Positions 26,902 to 35,701 of a DNA stretch of 64,000 bases are shown one piece after another. The stretch comes from Xiheicaenibacterium sp046351325. Its GTDB lineage: Bacteria; Myxococcota_A; Polyangia; Polyangiales; Polyangiaceae. The DNA lies in assembly GCA_046351325.1 (NCBI GenBank), contig JAXLYR010000001.1, positions 1,550,001 to 1,614,000 of the forward strand. The letters are read 5' to 3'. Position numbers and translations under genes: made by a program. A model generated the notes under the pieces. That model was given only the letters and a program-made list of their open reading frames with translations. It was not told the DNA's origin and made no database searches. Positions within the stretch are counted from its first letter, which is position 1. Each line of letters starts with the position of its first letter.

Positions 26902-28558
26902 CGTGTATGAGGCGCGCACGCTGAAGGACGCGCAGACCGTCGCGATCAAGGTCCTGCGCGAGGACCTCATCAAAGACAAAGAAGCGACGGCGCGGTTCGC
27001 GCGCGAGGCGCACGCGGCAGCCGCGCTGCGCAGCCAGCACGCCGCGCGGATCTTCGAGGTCGGGCAGGCGCAGTCCGGTCAGCCGTTCATCGTCATGGAG
27101 TACCTGCACGGTCAGGACCTCATGGCGGAGATCGACACGCGCGGCTCGATCCCGGTCGAGGAGGCCGTCTCGTACGTCGTGCAGGCTTGCCACGCGATGA
27201 TCGAGGCGCACGACAAAGGCATCGTGCATCGCGACCTCAAGCCGCCGAACCTCTTCTTGGCGGAGGAGCGAGGCCGACGAGTCGTCAAGGTCCTTGACTT
27301 TGGCATCTCGAAGATGACGCGGCTCAACGACGGACACGTCACGTCGACGCAGATGTCGTTCGGCTCGCCGCTCTACATGTCGCCCGAGCAGATCCGCTCG
27401 ACGAAGCTCGTCGACGCGCGGAGCGACGTCTGGTCGCTCGGCGTCATCCTCTACGAGGCGATCGTGGGTGAGCCTCCGTTCATCGCGGAGACGCCGGGCG
27501 CGCTCGCGGTGGTGATCTCGGTCGAGGCGCACGTCCCGCCCTCGCAGAAGCGCCCTGGCCTGCCGCCTGCGCTCGACGAGATCATCGGCCACGCGCTGCA
27601 GAAGAACCCGGCGAAACGCTATCAATCGGTGAAGGCCTTCTCGATGGCGCTCGAGGGGTTGCTTGCGAACCTGAGCAACGTGAAGCGGATCTCGACCGAG
27701 CCGAGCCCGCCAGCGATCGCGCAGCAAGCGCACCCCGCGACACCGCAGCGCGCGAACGACGTCGCGGGTGTGCCGCGCATGGGTTCGGACGCGTGGCGAG
27801 GTTCGGGCGCGACGCCTCGCATCGCCCAGCCGCAGCAGGTCCAGCAGGCGCAGCTCCAACTGCAGCCGCAGCAGCAGGCGCAGCTCCAACAGCAGCCGCA
27901 GCAGCAGCCGCAGCAGGTCCAACAGGCGCAGCAGCCGCAGCAGAGCCAACAGGCGCAGCAGCCGCAGCAGAGCCAACAGCAGCAGCCTCGCGGGCCGCTG
28001 CCTTCGTTCTCGAACGAGGGCTCGTATCCGGGCGGCGGTGGCGTCGCGGCCGCGCCCAGCCCGAGCGTTCGCAACGCGCCGCAGTCGGCTCCGCAGCCGA
28101 GTGCCGCCGTGCAGGCGCGCATGGCCGCGCCCGTCGTTCACGAGTCCTCGGCTGCGCGCGGGCGCACCATCCCGATGCCGCGCGAGCTCCCGTTGCCGCC
28201 GTCCTCGACGAACCGCAACGCCCAGCAGAAGAAGGCTCGCGACAACATCGCTTGGATCGTCGCCGGCGCGCTCATCCCGCTCGGCTTGCTGGCCTTCGGC
28301 TTCGCGATTTGGCTCTTCGCCCGAGACACCAAACCGAGCGGCGCGCCCGACGTCCCGTCGACCGCCACCGAGCCCGCGCCCACTGCGAGCGCGCCTGAAG
28401 CCACGAGCGCGCCGACGAGCGCAAACGCGACCAGTTCGACCTCGAGCCGGAGCGCACCGGAGAGCGCGACCCCGAGCGCAGCAGTTTCCACGAGCGCGAG
28501 CGCGCGATCCGTGCGCGGCACCAAGCCGAAGCAGCCGTACATCCCAGAACGACCGTGA
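26819..28558 (+). CDS. Ser/Thr protein kinase with Q-rich linker and membrane anchor
   Basis: 579 residues. Glycine loop GSGGMGDVY (22-30), VAIK Lys44, HRDLKPPN (HRD at 137-139), DFG at 160-162 and SPEQ (188-191) show an active Hanks-type kinase typical of myxobacteria. Residues about 336-391 are almost only Gln and Pro/Ala/Val, encoded by CAG/CCG/GTC repeats. A single membrane helix (about 479-501) precedes a Thr/Ser/Ala-rich exported tail with no recognised sensor domain. It overlaps the preceding PQQ-propeller lipoprotein gene by 83 bp and may signal together with it. Confidence 0.85.
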   Translation: MVGLVEPGAIVANKYSIVRTLGSGGMGDVYEARTLKDAQTVAIKVLREDLIKDKEATARFAREAHAAAALRSQHAARIFEVGQAQSGQPFIVMEYLHGQDLMAEIDTRGSIPVEEAVSYVVQACHAMIEAHDKGIVHRDLKPPNLFLAEERGRRVVKVLDFGISKMTRLNDGHVTSTQMSFGSPLYMSPEQIRSTKLVDARSDVWSLGVILYEAIVGEPPFIAETPGALAVVISVEAHVPPSQKRPGLPPALDEIIGHALQKNPAKRYQSVKAFSMALEGLLANLSNVKRISTEPSPPAIAQQAHPATPQRANDVAGVPRMGSDAWRGSGATPRIAQPQQVQQAQLQLQPQQQAQLQQQPQQQPQQVQQAQQPQQSQQAQQPQQSQQQQPRGPLPSFSNEGSYPGGGGVAAAPSPSVRNAPQSAPQPSAAVQARMAAPVVHESSAARGRTIPMPRELPLPPSSTNRNAQQKKARDNIAWIVAGALIPLGLLAFGFAIWLFARDTKPSGAPDVPSTATEPAPTASAPEATSAPTSANATSSTSSRSAPESATPSAAVSTSASARSVRGTKPKQPYIPERP

Positions 28559-28600
28559 GTCGCTGGCGCGCGAGGTAGGTTCCTTGCTACGCATGCCGGC

Positions 28601-29662
28601 GTGGCAGCACGTTGTATCGGCGCGACGCGATCGCGACACCGCTTCGGTGGGGCAGCGCTCGCCGTCCTCATGCTGTTGGCGAGCGCTTCAGGCGCCGCGT
28701 TCGCAGGAGATGCCCCGGCAGCAGAGCCGACAGACGCCGCGCGCAAGGAAGCGACCGATCTCTACAGCAAGGGCCGCGAGCTCTACGTCGCCAAACATTA
28801 CGACGAAGCGCTCGCCGCGCTCTCGCGCAGCCTCGAGCTCTTGCCCAGCCCGAACACGGCGCTCCTCATCGCGCACGCGCACCACGACGCAGGGCATCTG
28901 CGGCTCGCGATGACTTACTACGAGCGTGCTCGCTCGATGGCGGCGCGCGAGATCCAGAACGGACAGGCGCGCTACAAGCCGACCGAGGCCGAGGCAGGCC
29001 GCGCGATCGAGTCCCTCGCGCGCGAGCTCACGGCGCTGAAGATCACCGCGCCGTCGGGAAGCAAGATCTCGATCAAGGGGAGCGACGGCGTCGTGTTCGA
29101 AGTCGACGCCGCACCGGAAAGCGCGCCGCTCGTCGTCTGGGTCCTGCCCGGTCAGACGGTCGTCACCGCGTCGGTCGGCGAGAACTCCACGTCGAAGACC
29201 GTCACGACCTCGGGTGGCGCGACGACTGCGATCGAGCTCTCGCTCGCGCCCGACGCGCGGCAGCCCGACGACCAAGCCACGAGCGAAGGACTGCCGCCGC
29301 TCGTGTTCGCGGGGATCGGCGTCGGCGCGCTCGGGCTCGTGGGGTTCGGGTTGTTCGCGGGGTTCGGCGTCGCAGCGGGCGCCACGTTCGACGACCTCGA
29401 GGCCCTGCCCGATCGCGCCGCGTGCGACAGCGCCTGCCTCGCGCAGGCGCACGATCTCGCCGACCAAGGCAAACAGCAGCAGCTCATCGCGAACGTCTCG
29501 GTCGGGCTCGGCGCGGCGTTCCTAGCAGCCGGCGTGCTCATGATCGCGCTCCCCATCGCGCTCGACGGTCATGAGTCCGCGTCGAATCGGACCTCGGCGC
29601 GCATCATCGTTGCGCCGACGAGCGGCGGCGGATTCGTCGGAGTGTCACTCGATGTCCGCTGA
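28601..29662 (+). CDS. Secreted TPR protein with two C-terminal membrane helices
   Basis: 353 residues, GTG start. Signal peptide (about 15-35, GAAFAGDAP), then helical TPR-like units (YSKGRELYVAKHYDEALAAL; NTALLIAHAHHDAGHLRLAM) at about 52-130, a beta-rich PEGA-like segment (about 148-225), and two hydrophobic helices (about 236-262 and 295-318). This arrangement, TPR then beta domain then two helices, is frequent next to myxobacterial Ser/Thr kinases; it starts 42 bp after the kinase. Function unknown. Confidence 0.65.
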   Translation: MAARCIGATRSRHRFGGAALAVLMLLASASGAAFAGDAPAAEPTDAARKEATDLYSKGRELYVAKHYDEALAALSRSLELLPSPNTALLIAHAHHDAGHLRLAMTYYERARSMAAREIQNGQARYKPTEAEAGRAIESLARELTALKITAPSGSKISIKGSDGVVFEVDAAPESAPLVVWVLPGQTVVTASVGENSTSKTVTTSGGATTAIELSLAPDARQPDDQATSEGLPPLVFAGIGVGALGLVGFGLFAGFGVAAGATFDDLEALPDRAACDSACLAQAHDLADQGKQQQLIANVSVGLGAAFLAAGVLMIALPIALDGHESASNRTSARIIVAPTSGGGFVGVSLDVR

Positions 29663-29684
29663 TCTCGCGGCTACGATCCGGGTG

Positions 29685-30668
29685 ATGTCTTCACGGCAGG
29701 GGTCGCGCCGTTCGTTCGGGTCGTGGAGCGTCGTTGCTGCGCTCAGCGCCGGCGCGCTCGCCTGCACGTACGACTTCGATCACGCCGGCCCACTCGGCGA
29801 AGACGGCGGCGCGGGCGGGTTCGCCAACACGACGACGAGCAGCTCGACGACGAGCGCGGGCGCTGGTGGCTCCGTCGAGGATTGTGTGTGCCCCGACACG
29901 CCCGCTCCGTTCGAGGCCGTGTTCCGCGTCGACGACCTCAGCTGCGGGACCACCGCCATCTCGGGGGGCATCATCGGGAGCGTGTCGCCGTTCACCTACT
30001 CCGCGGCGACGTGCGCGTGCTCGTGCGACGAGGGCTGCGAGCCGCTGAAGCTCACGGGTCACACCGACACGATCTGTTCCGCGGGTGCGGTCTCGGTGGG
30101 CTTCGCGCCCTTCGACGGGTCGTGCGTTGCGATCGCGACGCCGAACACCAAGAGCGTCGCGTACGCCGCGAAGTCCGCGATGACCTGCACGCTCAACCAA
30201 TTGCCCGCCGTCAAACCAGCCGTCGACTTCGCGCAGCCGTTCGCGGGCTGCGCCGTCGACAGCGTCTGTGCCGAGAAGGGTGCGCTCTGCGTTCCGAGCG
30301 ACAGCACCGCGAATTACTGCCTTGTAACCGCTGTAGACACGCCCTGCCCCACGGGCTTCGACAACCCGGTTCGCGCCCTGCGAAACACGGACCTCACCGA
30401 CACGCGGGACTGCACGTGTTCGTGCGCGGAGCCGATGGCGGAGTGCGCGACCAGCATCGCCGGCTTCGCCGACGCGAGCTGCGTCATGGCGGCCGGCACC
30501 GCGACGACGACCTGCCTCGCCGCGACCAACAACGGGTTGCTCGGAGGCCTGAAGAACACCGGACTTCCAACCGCGACCTGCGCGGCGCCGTTCACGGCTT
30601 TGACGGGCGACGTCGTCGAGTCGAGCGAGACCTTGCTCTGCTGCACCCAGCCGCTCGCGAAGAAGTGA
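29685..30668 (+). CDS. Cys-rich lipoprotein
   Basis: 327 residues from the ATG beginning MSSRQGSRRSFGSWSVV; lipobox ALSAGALAC places the lipidated Cys at about 26. A short Gly/Thr/Ser linker is followed by a domain with about twenty cysteines in pairs (VCPD, CSCDEGCEP, CAVDSVCAEKGALC, CTCSCAEP), implying an extracellular disulfide-rich fold such as those of surface adhesion proteins. No family is recognised. The upstream TPR protein ends 22 bp before it. Confidence 0.6.
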   Translation: MSSRQGSRRSFGSWSVVAALSAGALACTYDFDHAGPLGEDGGAGGFANTTTSSSTTSAGAGGSVEDCVCPDTPAPFEAVFRVDDLSCGTTAISGGIIGSVSPFTYSAATCACSCDEGCEPLKLTGHTDTICSAGAVSVGFAPFDGSCVAIATPNTKSVAYAAKSAMTCTLNQLPAVKPAVDFAQPFAGCAVDSVCAEKGALCVPSDSTANYCLVTAVDTPCPTGFDNPVRALRNTDLTDTRDCTCSCAEPMAECATSIAGFADASCVMAAGTATTTCLAATNNGLLGGLKNTGLPTATCAAPFTALTGDVVESSETLLCCTQPLAKK

Positions 30669-30675
30669 GCGAAGC

Positions 30676-32073
30676 TCAGGGGTCCGTCTTCGGCAGCTTC
30701 TTCACGAGAACGTCGTAAGCCTTCGCGAGGGCGAAGTCCTTCGCCGAGGGTGGGTTCACCGGAACCTCGGAGAGCCGCAAGAGCGGCGGGCCTGCGTCGG
30801 CGGGCTCGTCCGCGATGACCTGATCAGGTCGCGGCTGCCGCGTCGACTCGGCCGAGAGGTGGCCGTCGAGGTCGGCCTCGCGCACGATCGTGGGCGGCTT
30901 CTTCCCGCGGATGAGGACGTCCGGATCGACGCCGTTCGCCTGGATCGCCACGCCGTTCGGCGTGTAATACCGCATGGTCGTGAGGCGCAGCCCGCCGCCG
31001 CTCGAGAGCTCGAAGATGGTTTGGACCGAGCCCTTGCCGTAGGTGACGCCGCCGACGATGGTCGCGCGCTTGTGATCCTGCAGGGCGCCTGCGACCAACT
31101 CCGCGGCGCTCGCGCTGTACTCGTTCACGAGCACGACGAGCGGTAGATCCTCGAGGGCGCCGCCCGCGGCCGCGCTCACCTGATCGAGGATCTGCCCGCG
31201 GTGGCGAGTCGAGTAGATGATCCCAGACGAGAGGAACTCGTCCGCGACGAGCTCGGCCTGATCGACGAGACCGCCCGGGTTGTACCGCATGTCGAGCAGG
31301 ATGCCGCGGAGGGGCTTCTCGTCTTTGCGGAGCGCACCGACGACCTTGAGCAGGTCCTCGTGGGTGGTCTCCTGGAACTGCTTCAGCCGGACGTAGCCGA
31401 TGTCGCCATCGAGCCGCTTGCCCTCGACGCTCGCGACGCGGACGATCTTGCGCACGAGATCGAGCTCGACGAGTTCGTCTTTGCCCTCGCGGCCGATGGT
31501 GAGGTGGACCTTGGTGCCTGGCTCGCCGCGCATCATGTCGACGATGCGGTCCATCTTCTTGCCGCGCAGCGGTTGACCGTCGACAGCGAGAATTTTGTCG
31601 CCAGCTTGGATTCCAGCTTCAGCGGCTGGTGAGCCCTCGATGGGAGCGATCACTGTGACGACGTCGTCGCGCAGATCGACCTCGACCCCGACGCCGCCGA
31701 ACTTGCCCTCCGTATCGCTCTGGAACGCCGCATATTCGGACGGATCCATGTACGAGCTGTGCGGGTCGAGCCCCTCGACCATGCCGCGCAGCGCTCCGTC
31801 GAGGAGCTTCGTGCGATCGGCGGGGACGACGTAATTGTGCTCGACCAAGAGCAGCACCCGCGAGAGCTCATCGATCGGCTGGTAGGGCGACTGCGTCTCT
31901 GACGCCGAGCGCGCGTCGGCGAGGTGGGTCGAGACGACGCCGCCCGCGAACGCAGCCGCGACGAGCGCGAGCGTTCGAAGCCGGTTCGTCCACTTTCGCC
32001 GGCCGAGGTGACGAGCCCTAGAGCTCCCGAGTGGCTGGTCGTCTCTATCGGGCTGCGCCTGCGGATGGAGCAT
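30676..32073 (-). CDS. S41 carboxy-terminal processing protease
   Basis: 465 residues from the ATG at 32073 (a TTG lies 18 bp upstream). An N-terminal hydrophobic segment (about 32-50) directs secretion; a PDZ domain (GGVGVEVDLRDDVVTVIAPIEGSPAAEAGI, about 130-160) precedes the peptidase core. The catalytic Ser is in EYSASAAELVA (about 325-335) and Lys in GVTYGKGSVQ. It cleaves C-termini of periplasmic proteins. TACCAT ends 5 nt before the ATG, so a leaderless transcript is possible. It converges with the Cys-rich lipoprotein gene. Confidence 0.85.
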   Translation of the reverse strand: MLHPQAQPDRDDQPLGSSRARHLGRRKWTNRLRTLALVAAAFAGGVVSTHLADARSASETQSPYQPIDELSRVLLLVEHNYVVPADRTKLLDGALRGMVEGLDPHSSYMDPSEYAAFQSDTEGKFGGVGVEVDLRDDVVTVIAPIEGSPAAEAGIQAGDKILAVDGQPLRGKKMDRIVDMMRGEPGTKVHLTIGREGKDELVELDLVRKIVRVASVEGKRLDGDIGYVRLKQFQETTHEDLLKVVGALRKDEKPLRGILLDMRYNPGGLVDQAELVADEFLSSGIIYSTRHRGQILDQVSAAAGGALEDLPLVVLVNEYSASAAELVAGALQDHKRATIVGGVTYGKGSVQTIFELSSGGGLRLTTMRYYTPNGVAIQANGVDPDVLIRGKKPPTIVREADLDGHLSAESTRQPRPDQVIADEPADAGPPLLRLSEVPVNPPSAKDFALAKAYDVLVKKLPKTDP

Positions 32074-32084
32074 GCTGGATGGTA
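32074..32084 (-). promoter_or_regulatory. -10 box for leaderless start of S41 protease
   Basis: Minus-strand TACCAT (32084-32079) with five bases before the ATG at 32073. No Shine-Dalgarno sequence is visible. Confidence 0.4.
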
Positions 32085-32260
32085 TCCTCAACTCACGAGA
32101 CGGTCACCCAAGGTGGGCGGAGTTACTTGGTCCAAGAAGTTGTGTTCGGCTATCGTCCCCCTCTCGCTAAGGAGCCTGACCGCCCATGGGGTCTCGCCGG
32201 CCGAGCTGGCACGGTGCCCTTCCATGGTATGCAGTCGCGCTATGGCGAGAGCTTGACGGC

Positions 32261-32848
32261 ATGGGAGGCGCTTCCGATCGCGAGCTCATCGACCGCGCAC
32301 GAGGCGGGGACGCAGAGGCCTTCGGCTTGCTCGTCCGTCGCCACCAGCGCCGCATTTTCCGCCTCGCCGTTCACCTCACGCGCAACGCCTCGGAGGCCGA
32401 GGACGTCACCCAGGAGACCTTCGTACGCGCCTACCAGGCCCTCGATCGGTTCGATGGCCGCAGCGAGCCCTTCACGTGGCTTTACAGGATCGCCGTGAAT
32501 CTGTCCTTGAACCAGATCCGCGCGCGCAAGACCAAGCTCAAGACGAGCCTCGACGACGACGCTCGGCTCGTGTCGCTGCTCGCCGAGAACAGGCCGAGCC
32601 TCTCGCGCAATCCCGAGGGATCGAGCGACGAGAAGCGCATCGCGCAGACGCTCCTCGACGGCATCGACGCCCTCTCGGACACGCTGCGCACGACGCTCGT
32701 CCTGGTCTGCGTCGACGGCGTCTCGCACGAAGACGCTGCGAAAATCCTGGGCTGCCCTGAAGGAACGGTCGCCTGGCGCGTCCATGAGGCACGCCGCAAG
32801 TTGCGGGCGTACCTCGCGGAGCGTGGCTATGGAGGCGAGGAGTCATGA
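32261..32848 (+). CDS. ECF-family RNA polymerase sigma factor
   Basis: 195 residues from the ATG at 32261. Region 2 is ELIDRARGGDAEAFGLLVRR then HLTRNASEAEDVTQETFVRAYQALDRF and FTWLYRIAVNLSLNQIR; region 4 (about 135-185) has a helix-turn-helix SHEDAAKILGCPEGTVAWRVHEARRKLR. Directs transcription of an extracytoplasmic stress regulon. The stop overlaps the ATG of the next gene (ATGA), the usual position of an anti-sigma factor. Confidence 0.85.
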   Translation: MGGASDRELIDRARGGDAEAFGLLVRRHQRRIFRLAVHLTRNASEAEDVTQETFVRAYQALDRFDGRSEPFTWLYRIAVNLSLNQIRARKTKLKTSLDDDARLVSLLAENRPSLSRNPEGSSDEKRIAQTLLDGIDALSDTLRTTLVLVCVDGVSHEDAAKILGCPEGTVAWRVHEARRKLRAYLAERGYGGEES

Positions 32849-34302
32849 GTCGCTCGCAGGAATCCGACAACACCAATCTGCCATTCCCCGAGCGCTGGCT
32901 CGCGAAGGCCGCGGTTCCACCGCTGGGGAAAAATGCCAGCGGAACTGGCACCGCGGGCTCCGATGATGCAGCGTGGGATGACTTCGCAGCGAACATCGTC
33001 GAGCGAGCGGTCGAGAGCGGTCGAGCGGCCACGAAGGGGGCAGGCCTCGATGTCTTGGCCGCGCCTGCGCTCGACCCAGAGCCTGGTGAGCCCGACGGCG
33101 AGGGCGTTCAAAGTAAGCGCGCCGACCCAAGTCGAGAACAACGTCAAGCGTCGAAGGTGACCACGATGTCGGAGAGTGATCGTCCCAAGCCCTCCCAGCG
33201 CAGGCCCAGCCTGAAAGAGCTCGCGGAGCGTGTTTCAAAAACGCCGCCGCCTCCTTCGGTGGCGCCGCCCTCGGCCCGTATCTCGACCTTGCCTGCCGCG
33301 TCGCCTGCGAGCCCATCTCCGAACCGCGTCAGCGCGCCCCCTCCATCGCTCGACTTCGGTCGGCCGTCGGTTCCGAATGCGCCGCACTCAGCGCCGCCTT
33401 CGCTGCTGACGCGTGCGAGCGCGCCGCCGGCACCCTCGACTCCGACGCCGGTCAAATCCGACCCGCCCGCGCGCCCGAGCGCTCCGCCCGTCAGCGCGCC
33501 GCCTCCTTCGGCTGCTGCCGAGGTCGCCCCGGCCAAGGTCGTCCCGATCGAGAGCGCCCGCGAGAAGTCGAAGTCTCCGCTGCCCCTCGTGCTGATCATC
33601 GGCGGCGGCATCGCGGCCGCGGTCGCGCTGTTCTTCCTCGTCGGCAAGGGTGACGCCCCCAAGGCGCAGACCACGGCCACGACGACCTCGACCCCGACCG
33701 CGACCGAGACTGCGGTCAACACGGTCGCGGCCGCACCGACCGAGACTGCCGCGGCGCCGACCGCGACCGAGGCCCCCGCGCCGAAGCCGGATGACGGCGC
33801 CATCGACATCTTCGCCCTCGCGGACGCGAGCGGCAGCGCGTCCGCCTTGAGCGCAGCACCGTTCGGGACCATTCCGCCGCCGTCGGTCTCGGTCGCGACC
33901 GCGCCGACTGCGTCGAGCAAGCCGCTCAATCTCAAGCCGGACGGGACGCTCGACGAGGCCATGCAGAAGGCCGCGGGCGTCGACGGCAAGACGGACGAGA
34001 ACCCGCAGCCCGCGTCGGCTGACAATCGGCCGCGGCTCGTTCCCGACCTTCCTGCGCAGGGCTCGGTCACGGCCGCGCTCTCTCGGGTCAAGGGTGCGGC
34101 GCGCGCTTGTGTCGCAGGTGCGGACGCCGACTCGAACGCCGTCGTCACGTTCGGCTCTTCGGGTGCGGTTACATCCGTGTCAGTCGGTGGCTGGGCCTCG
34201 GGCAAGTCGGCGGCTGGCTGCATTCAGAGCGCGCTGCGCGCCGCGAACGTCGGGCCCTTCCTCAAGCCGTCGTTCTCGGTGCCGATCGTCCTTCGTCCCT
34301 GA
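32845..34302 (+). CDS. Pro-rich membrane protein with AgmX/TonB-like C-terminal domain, coupled to sigma factor
   Basis: 485 residues. Residues 1-240 are unstructured and rich in Pro/Ser/Ala; a single membrane helix PLPLVLIIGGGIAAAVALFFLVG (about 247-269) follows, then another linker. The last 80 residues (SVTAALSRVKGAARACVAGA ... GAVTSVSVGGWASG ... CIQSALRAANVGPFLKPSFSVPIVLRP) resemble the AgmX/TonB-type C-terminal domain with two Cys. No ZAS (HxxxCxxC) anti-sigma zinc motif is seen. Location and ATGA coupling make it the likely cognate regulator of the ECF sigma factor, in a non-canonical form. Confidence 0.6.
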   Translation: MSRSQESDNTNLPFPERWLAKAAVPPLGKNASGTGTAGSDDAAWDDFAANIVERAVESGRAATKGAGLDVLAAPALDPEPGEPDGEGVQSKRADPSREQRQASKVTTMSESDRPKPSQRRPSLKELAERVSKTPPPPSVAPPSARISTLPAASPASPSPNRVSAPPPSLDFGRPSVPNAPHSAPPSLLTRASAPPAPSTPTPVKSDPPARPSAPPVSAPPPSAAAEVAPAKVVPIESAREKSKSPLPLVLIIGGGIAAAVALFFLVGKGDAPKAQTTATTTSTPTATETAVNTVAAAPTETAAAPTATEAPAPKPDDGAIDIFALADASGSASALSAAPFGTIPPPSVSVATAPTASSKPLNLKPDGTLDEAMQKAAGVDGKTDENPQPASADNRPRLVPDLPAQGSVTAALSRVKGAARACVAGADADSNAVVTFGSSGAVTSVSVGGWASGKSAAGCIQSALRAANVGPFLKPSFSVPIVLRP

Positions 34303-34316
34303 ATCGGCGGTCGCGA

Positions 34317-34328
34317 TACCATCGCGAC
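34317..34328 (+). promoter_or_regulatory. -10 box for leaderless start at 34329
   Basis: TACCAT (34317-34322) ends six bases before an ATG (34329) that begins a lipoprotein signal peptide. Confidence 0.45.
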
Positions 34329-34400
34329 ATGTTCCACAGCCGCGTCGCAGCGCTCGTCGCAATTCTGGGGCTCTTCGGATGCGGTGACTCGGGCTCGGGG
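34329..34400 (+). other. Orphan lipoprotein signal of the GH19 gene (out of frame)
   Basis: ATG at 34329 encodes MFHSRVAALVAILGLFGCGDSGSG, a clear lipoprotein signal with its lipobox Cys. From about 34400 the frame becomes Arg-rich nonsense, while the Gly/Ser linker that should follow is readable first in frame 2 (about 34400-34450) and then in frame 1 (34451 onward), where the GH19 domain lies. Confidence 0.55.
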
Positions 34401-35298
34401 CGGGCTCGAACTCGGGCGGCTCCGGCGGCACGGGTGCGGGCTCGAACGCCGTGGCGGCGTGGGTGCGGGCTCGAACGCCGGCGGAGGCGGTTCGAGCCAG
34501 GGCGGTTCGAGCCAAGGCGGTTCGAGCCAGGGCGGCTCGAATCAGGGCGGGGCGTCGACGCTCGGTGAGCTCCTCGACGAGGCTCGCTTCGAGGAGCTGT
34601 TCCCGCACCGCGCCGACCCGGCGTGCTCAGGCGAGCTCTTCACGTACGCCGCGCTGATCGCAGCCGCCGCTGAATTTCCAACGTTTGCGAGCGAGGGTTC
34701 GCTCGACGCGCGCAAGCGCGAGCTCGCGGCGTTCCTCGCCAACATCTCGCACGAGACGACGGGAGGCTGGCCGACTGCGCCCGACGGACCGCAGGCCTGG
34801 GGCCTCTGCTTCCGCGAGGAGGTCGGCTGCGAGAGCGGCGCGTGCACGCAGTACTGCGACGCCTCGAATCAGCAATACCCTTGCGCGCCGGGCAAGACCT
34901 ACCACGGTCGCGGACCGATGCAGCTCTCGTGGAACTACAACTACGGCGCGGCCGGCGATGCGCTCGGGTTGCCGCTGCTAGCGGAGCCCGAGCGCGTCGC
35001 GAACGACGGCGCGACCGCGTTCCTCACCGCGCTGTGGTTCTGGCAGACGCCGCAAGCCCCGAAGCCGTCGTGCCACGACGTGATGACGGGTGCTTGGCAA
35101 CCGAGCCCAGCCGACACAGCAGCGGGCCGCGAGCCCGGCTTCGGGATGACGGTGAACATCATCAACGGGGGCATCGAGTGCGGACAGCCGACGCCACCGC
35201 AGGTCGCCGACCGCATCGCGTTTTACGAGCGCTACTGCCAGGTGCTCGGCGTCGACCCAGGACCCGCGCTCGATTGCGCGACGATGGATCACTACTGA
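34384..35298 (+). CDS. GH19 chitinase-like protein, N-terminus disrupted
   Basis: 304 codons of readable frame; the functional N-terminus is most likely the lipoprotein signal at 34329-34400 and a Gly/Ser linker, both out of frame. The catalytic domain (about 60-304) has the GH19 order: FPHRADPACSGE-type start, LAAFLANISHETTGGW (catalytic Glu in HETTGG), YHGRGPMQLSWNYNYGAAGDALG, and a C-terminal Cys network. It would hydrolyse chitin or peptidoglycan-like polymers. Two single-base shifts in the linker reconcile the frames, consistent with a sequencing error or a recently broken gene. Confidence 0.55.
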   Translation: MTRARGGLELGRLRRHGCGLERRGGVGAGSNAGGGGSSQGGSSQGGSSQGGSNQGGASTLGELLDEARFEELFPHRADPACSGELFTYAALIAAAAEFPTFASEGSLDARKRELAAFLANISHETTGGWPTAPDGPQAWGLCFREEVGCESGACTQYCDASNQQYPCAPGKTYHGRGPMQLSWNYNYGAAGDALGLPLLAEPERVANDGATAFLTALWFWQTPQAPKPSCHDVMTGAWQPSPADTAAGREPGFGMTVNIINGGIECGQPTPPQVADRIAFYERYCQVLGVDPGPALDCATMDHY

Positions 35299-35304
35299 GC
35301 GAGT

Positions 35305-35329
35305 GGGGTGCAGCTCTGCCCCCCAAATA
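35305..35329. repeat. GC-rich palindromic repeat in convergent junction
   Basis: GGGG, T, GCAG, a CT loop, then CTGC and CCCCC form a bulged hairpin, followed by AAATA. The same element is found in reverse at 58917-58939. It lies between the convergent GH19 and rpsT genes. Confidence 0.55.
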
Positions 35330-35423
35330 TCGGCGTTCGAAAAATCAGGAGCCCGGCGCGCGATCGCACACCAGGCTCTTCAATCAGGACGGCTGGCGAA
35401 CCACTCGAGCGGTGAAGCTCGAA

Positions 35424-35687
35424 CTACTTCTTCTGGGCGTGGGCGGCAGCGGCGAGCCGGCCCTTCACCCGGGAGGCCCGCTTCTTCGGGATGACACCCT
35501 TGCTGGCAGCAGCGTCGAGCTCGGCCTGGGCGGCGGAGAGGAGCTCTGCAGCGTTCGGGGCGCCTGCCTCGAAGGCCGAACGAGCCTTCTTCAAGGTGGT
35601 GCGGAGGGCGCTCTTGACCGAGCGGTTGCGGGCCGTGCGCGTGATGCGTTGGCGGTTGCGCTTGACGGCAGATGCGTGGTTAGCCAT
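35424..35687 (-). CDS. rpsT: 30S ribosomal protein S20
   Basis: 87 residues: MANHASAVKRNRQRITRTAR at the N-terminus, ALRTTLKKARSAF in the middle and KGVIPKKRASRVKGRLAAAA at the C-terminus are diagnostic for bS20, which binds 16S rRNA in the body of the small subunit. The length equals the family average. It follows the small basic protein gene (35702) on the same strand, 14 bp away. Confidence 0.95.
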   Translation of the reverse strand: MANHASAVKRNRQRITRTARNRSVKSALRTTLKKARSAFEAGAPNAAELLSAAQAELDAAASKGVIPKKRASRVKGRLAAAAHAQKK

Positions 35688-35701
35688 GTGAAACCGAGCT
35701 C

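Noticed and set aside
27826..27990. CAG repeats resembling a CRISPR or microsatellite array
   Set aside because: In-frame coding of Gln-rich linker; repeats are only a few bases long.
26741..28639. 632-aa minus-strand open frame opposite the Ser/Thr kinase
   Set aside because: Complement of the CAG/CCG linker and kinase coding; contains no domain.
34107..34568. 153-aa plus-strand frame overlapping the AgmX-like gene end
   Set aside because: Arg-rich noise; only its 34329-34400 part is meaningful as the GH19 signal peptide.
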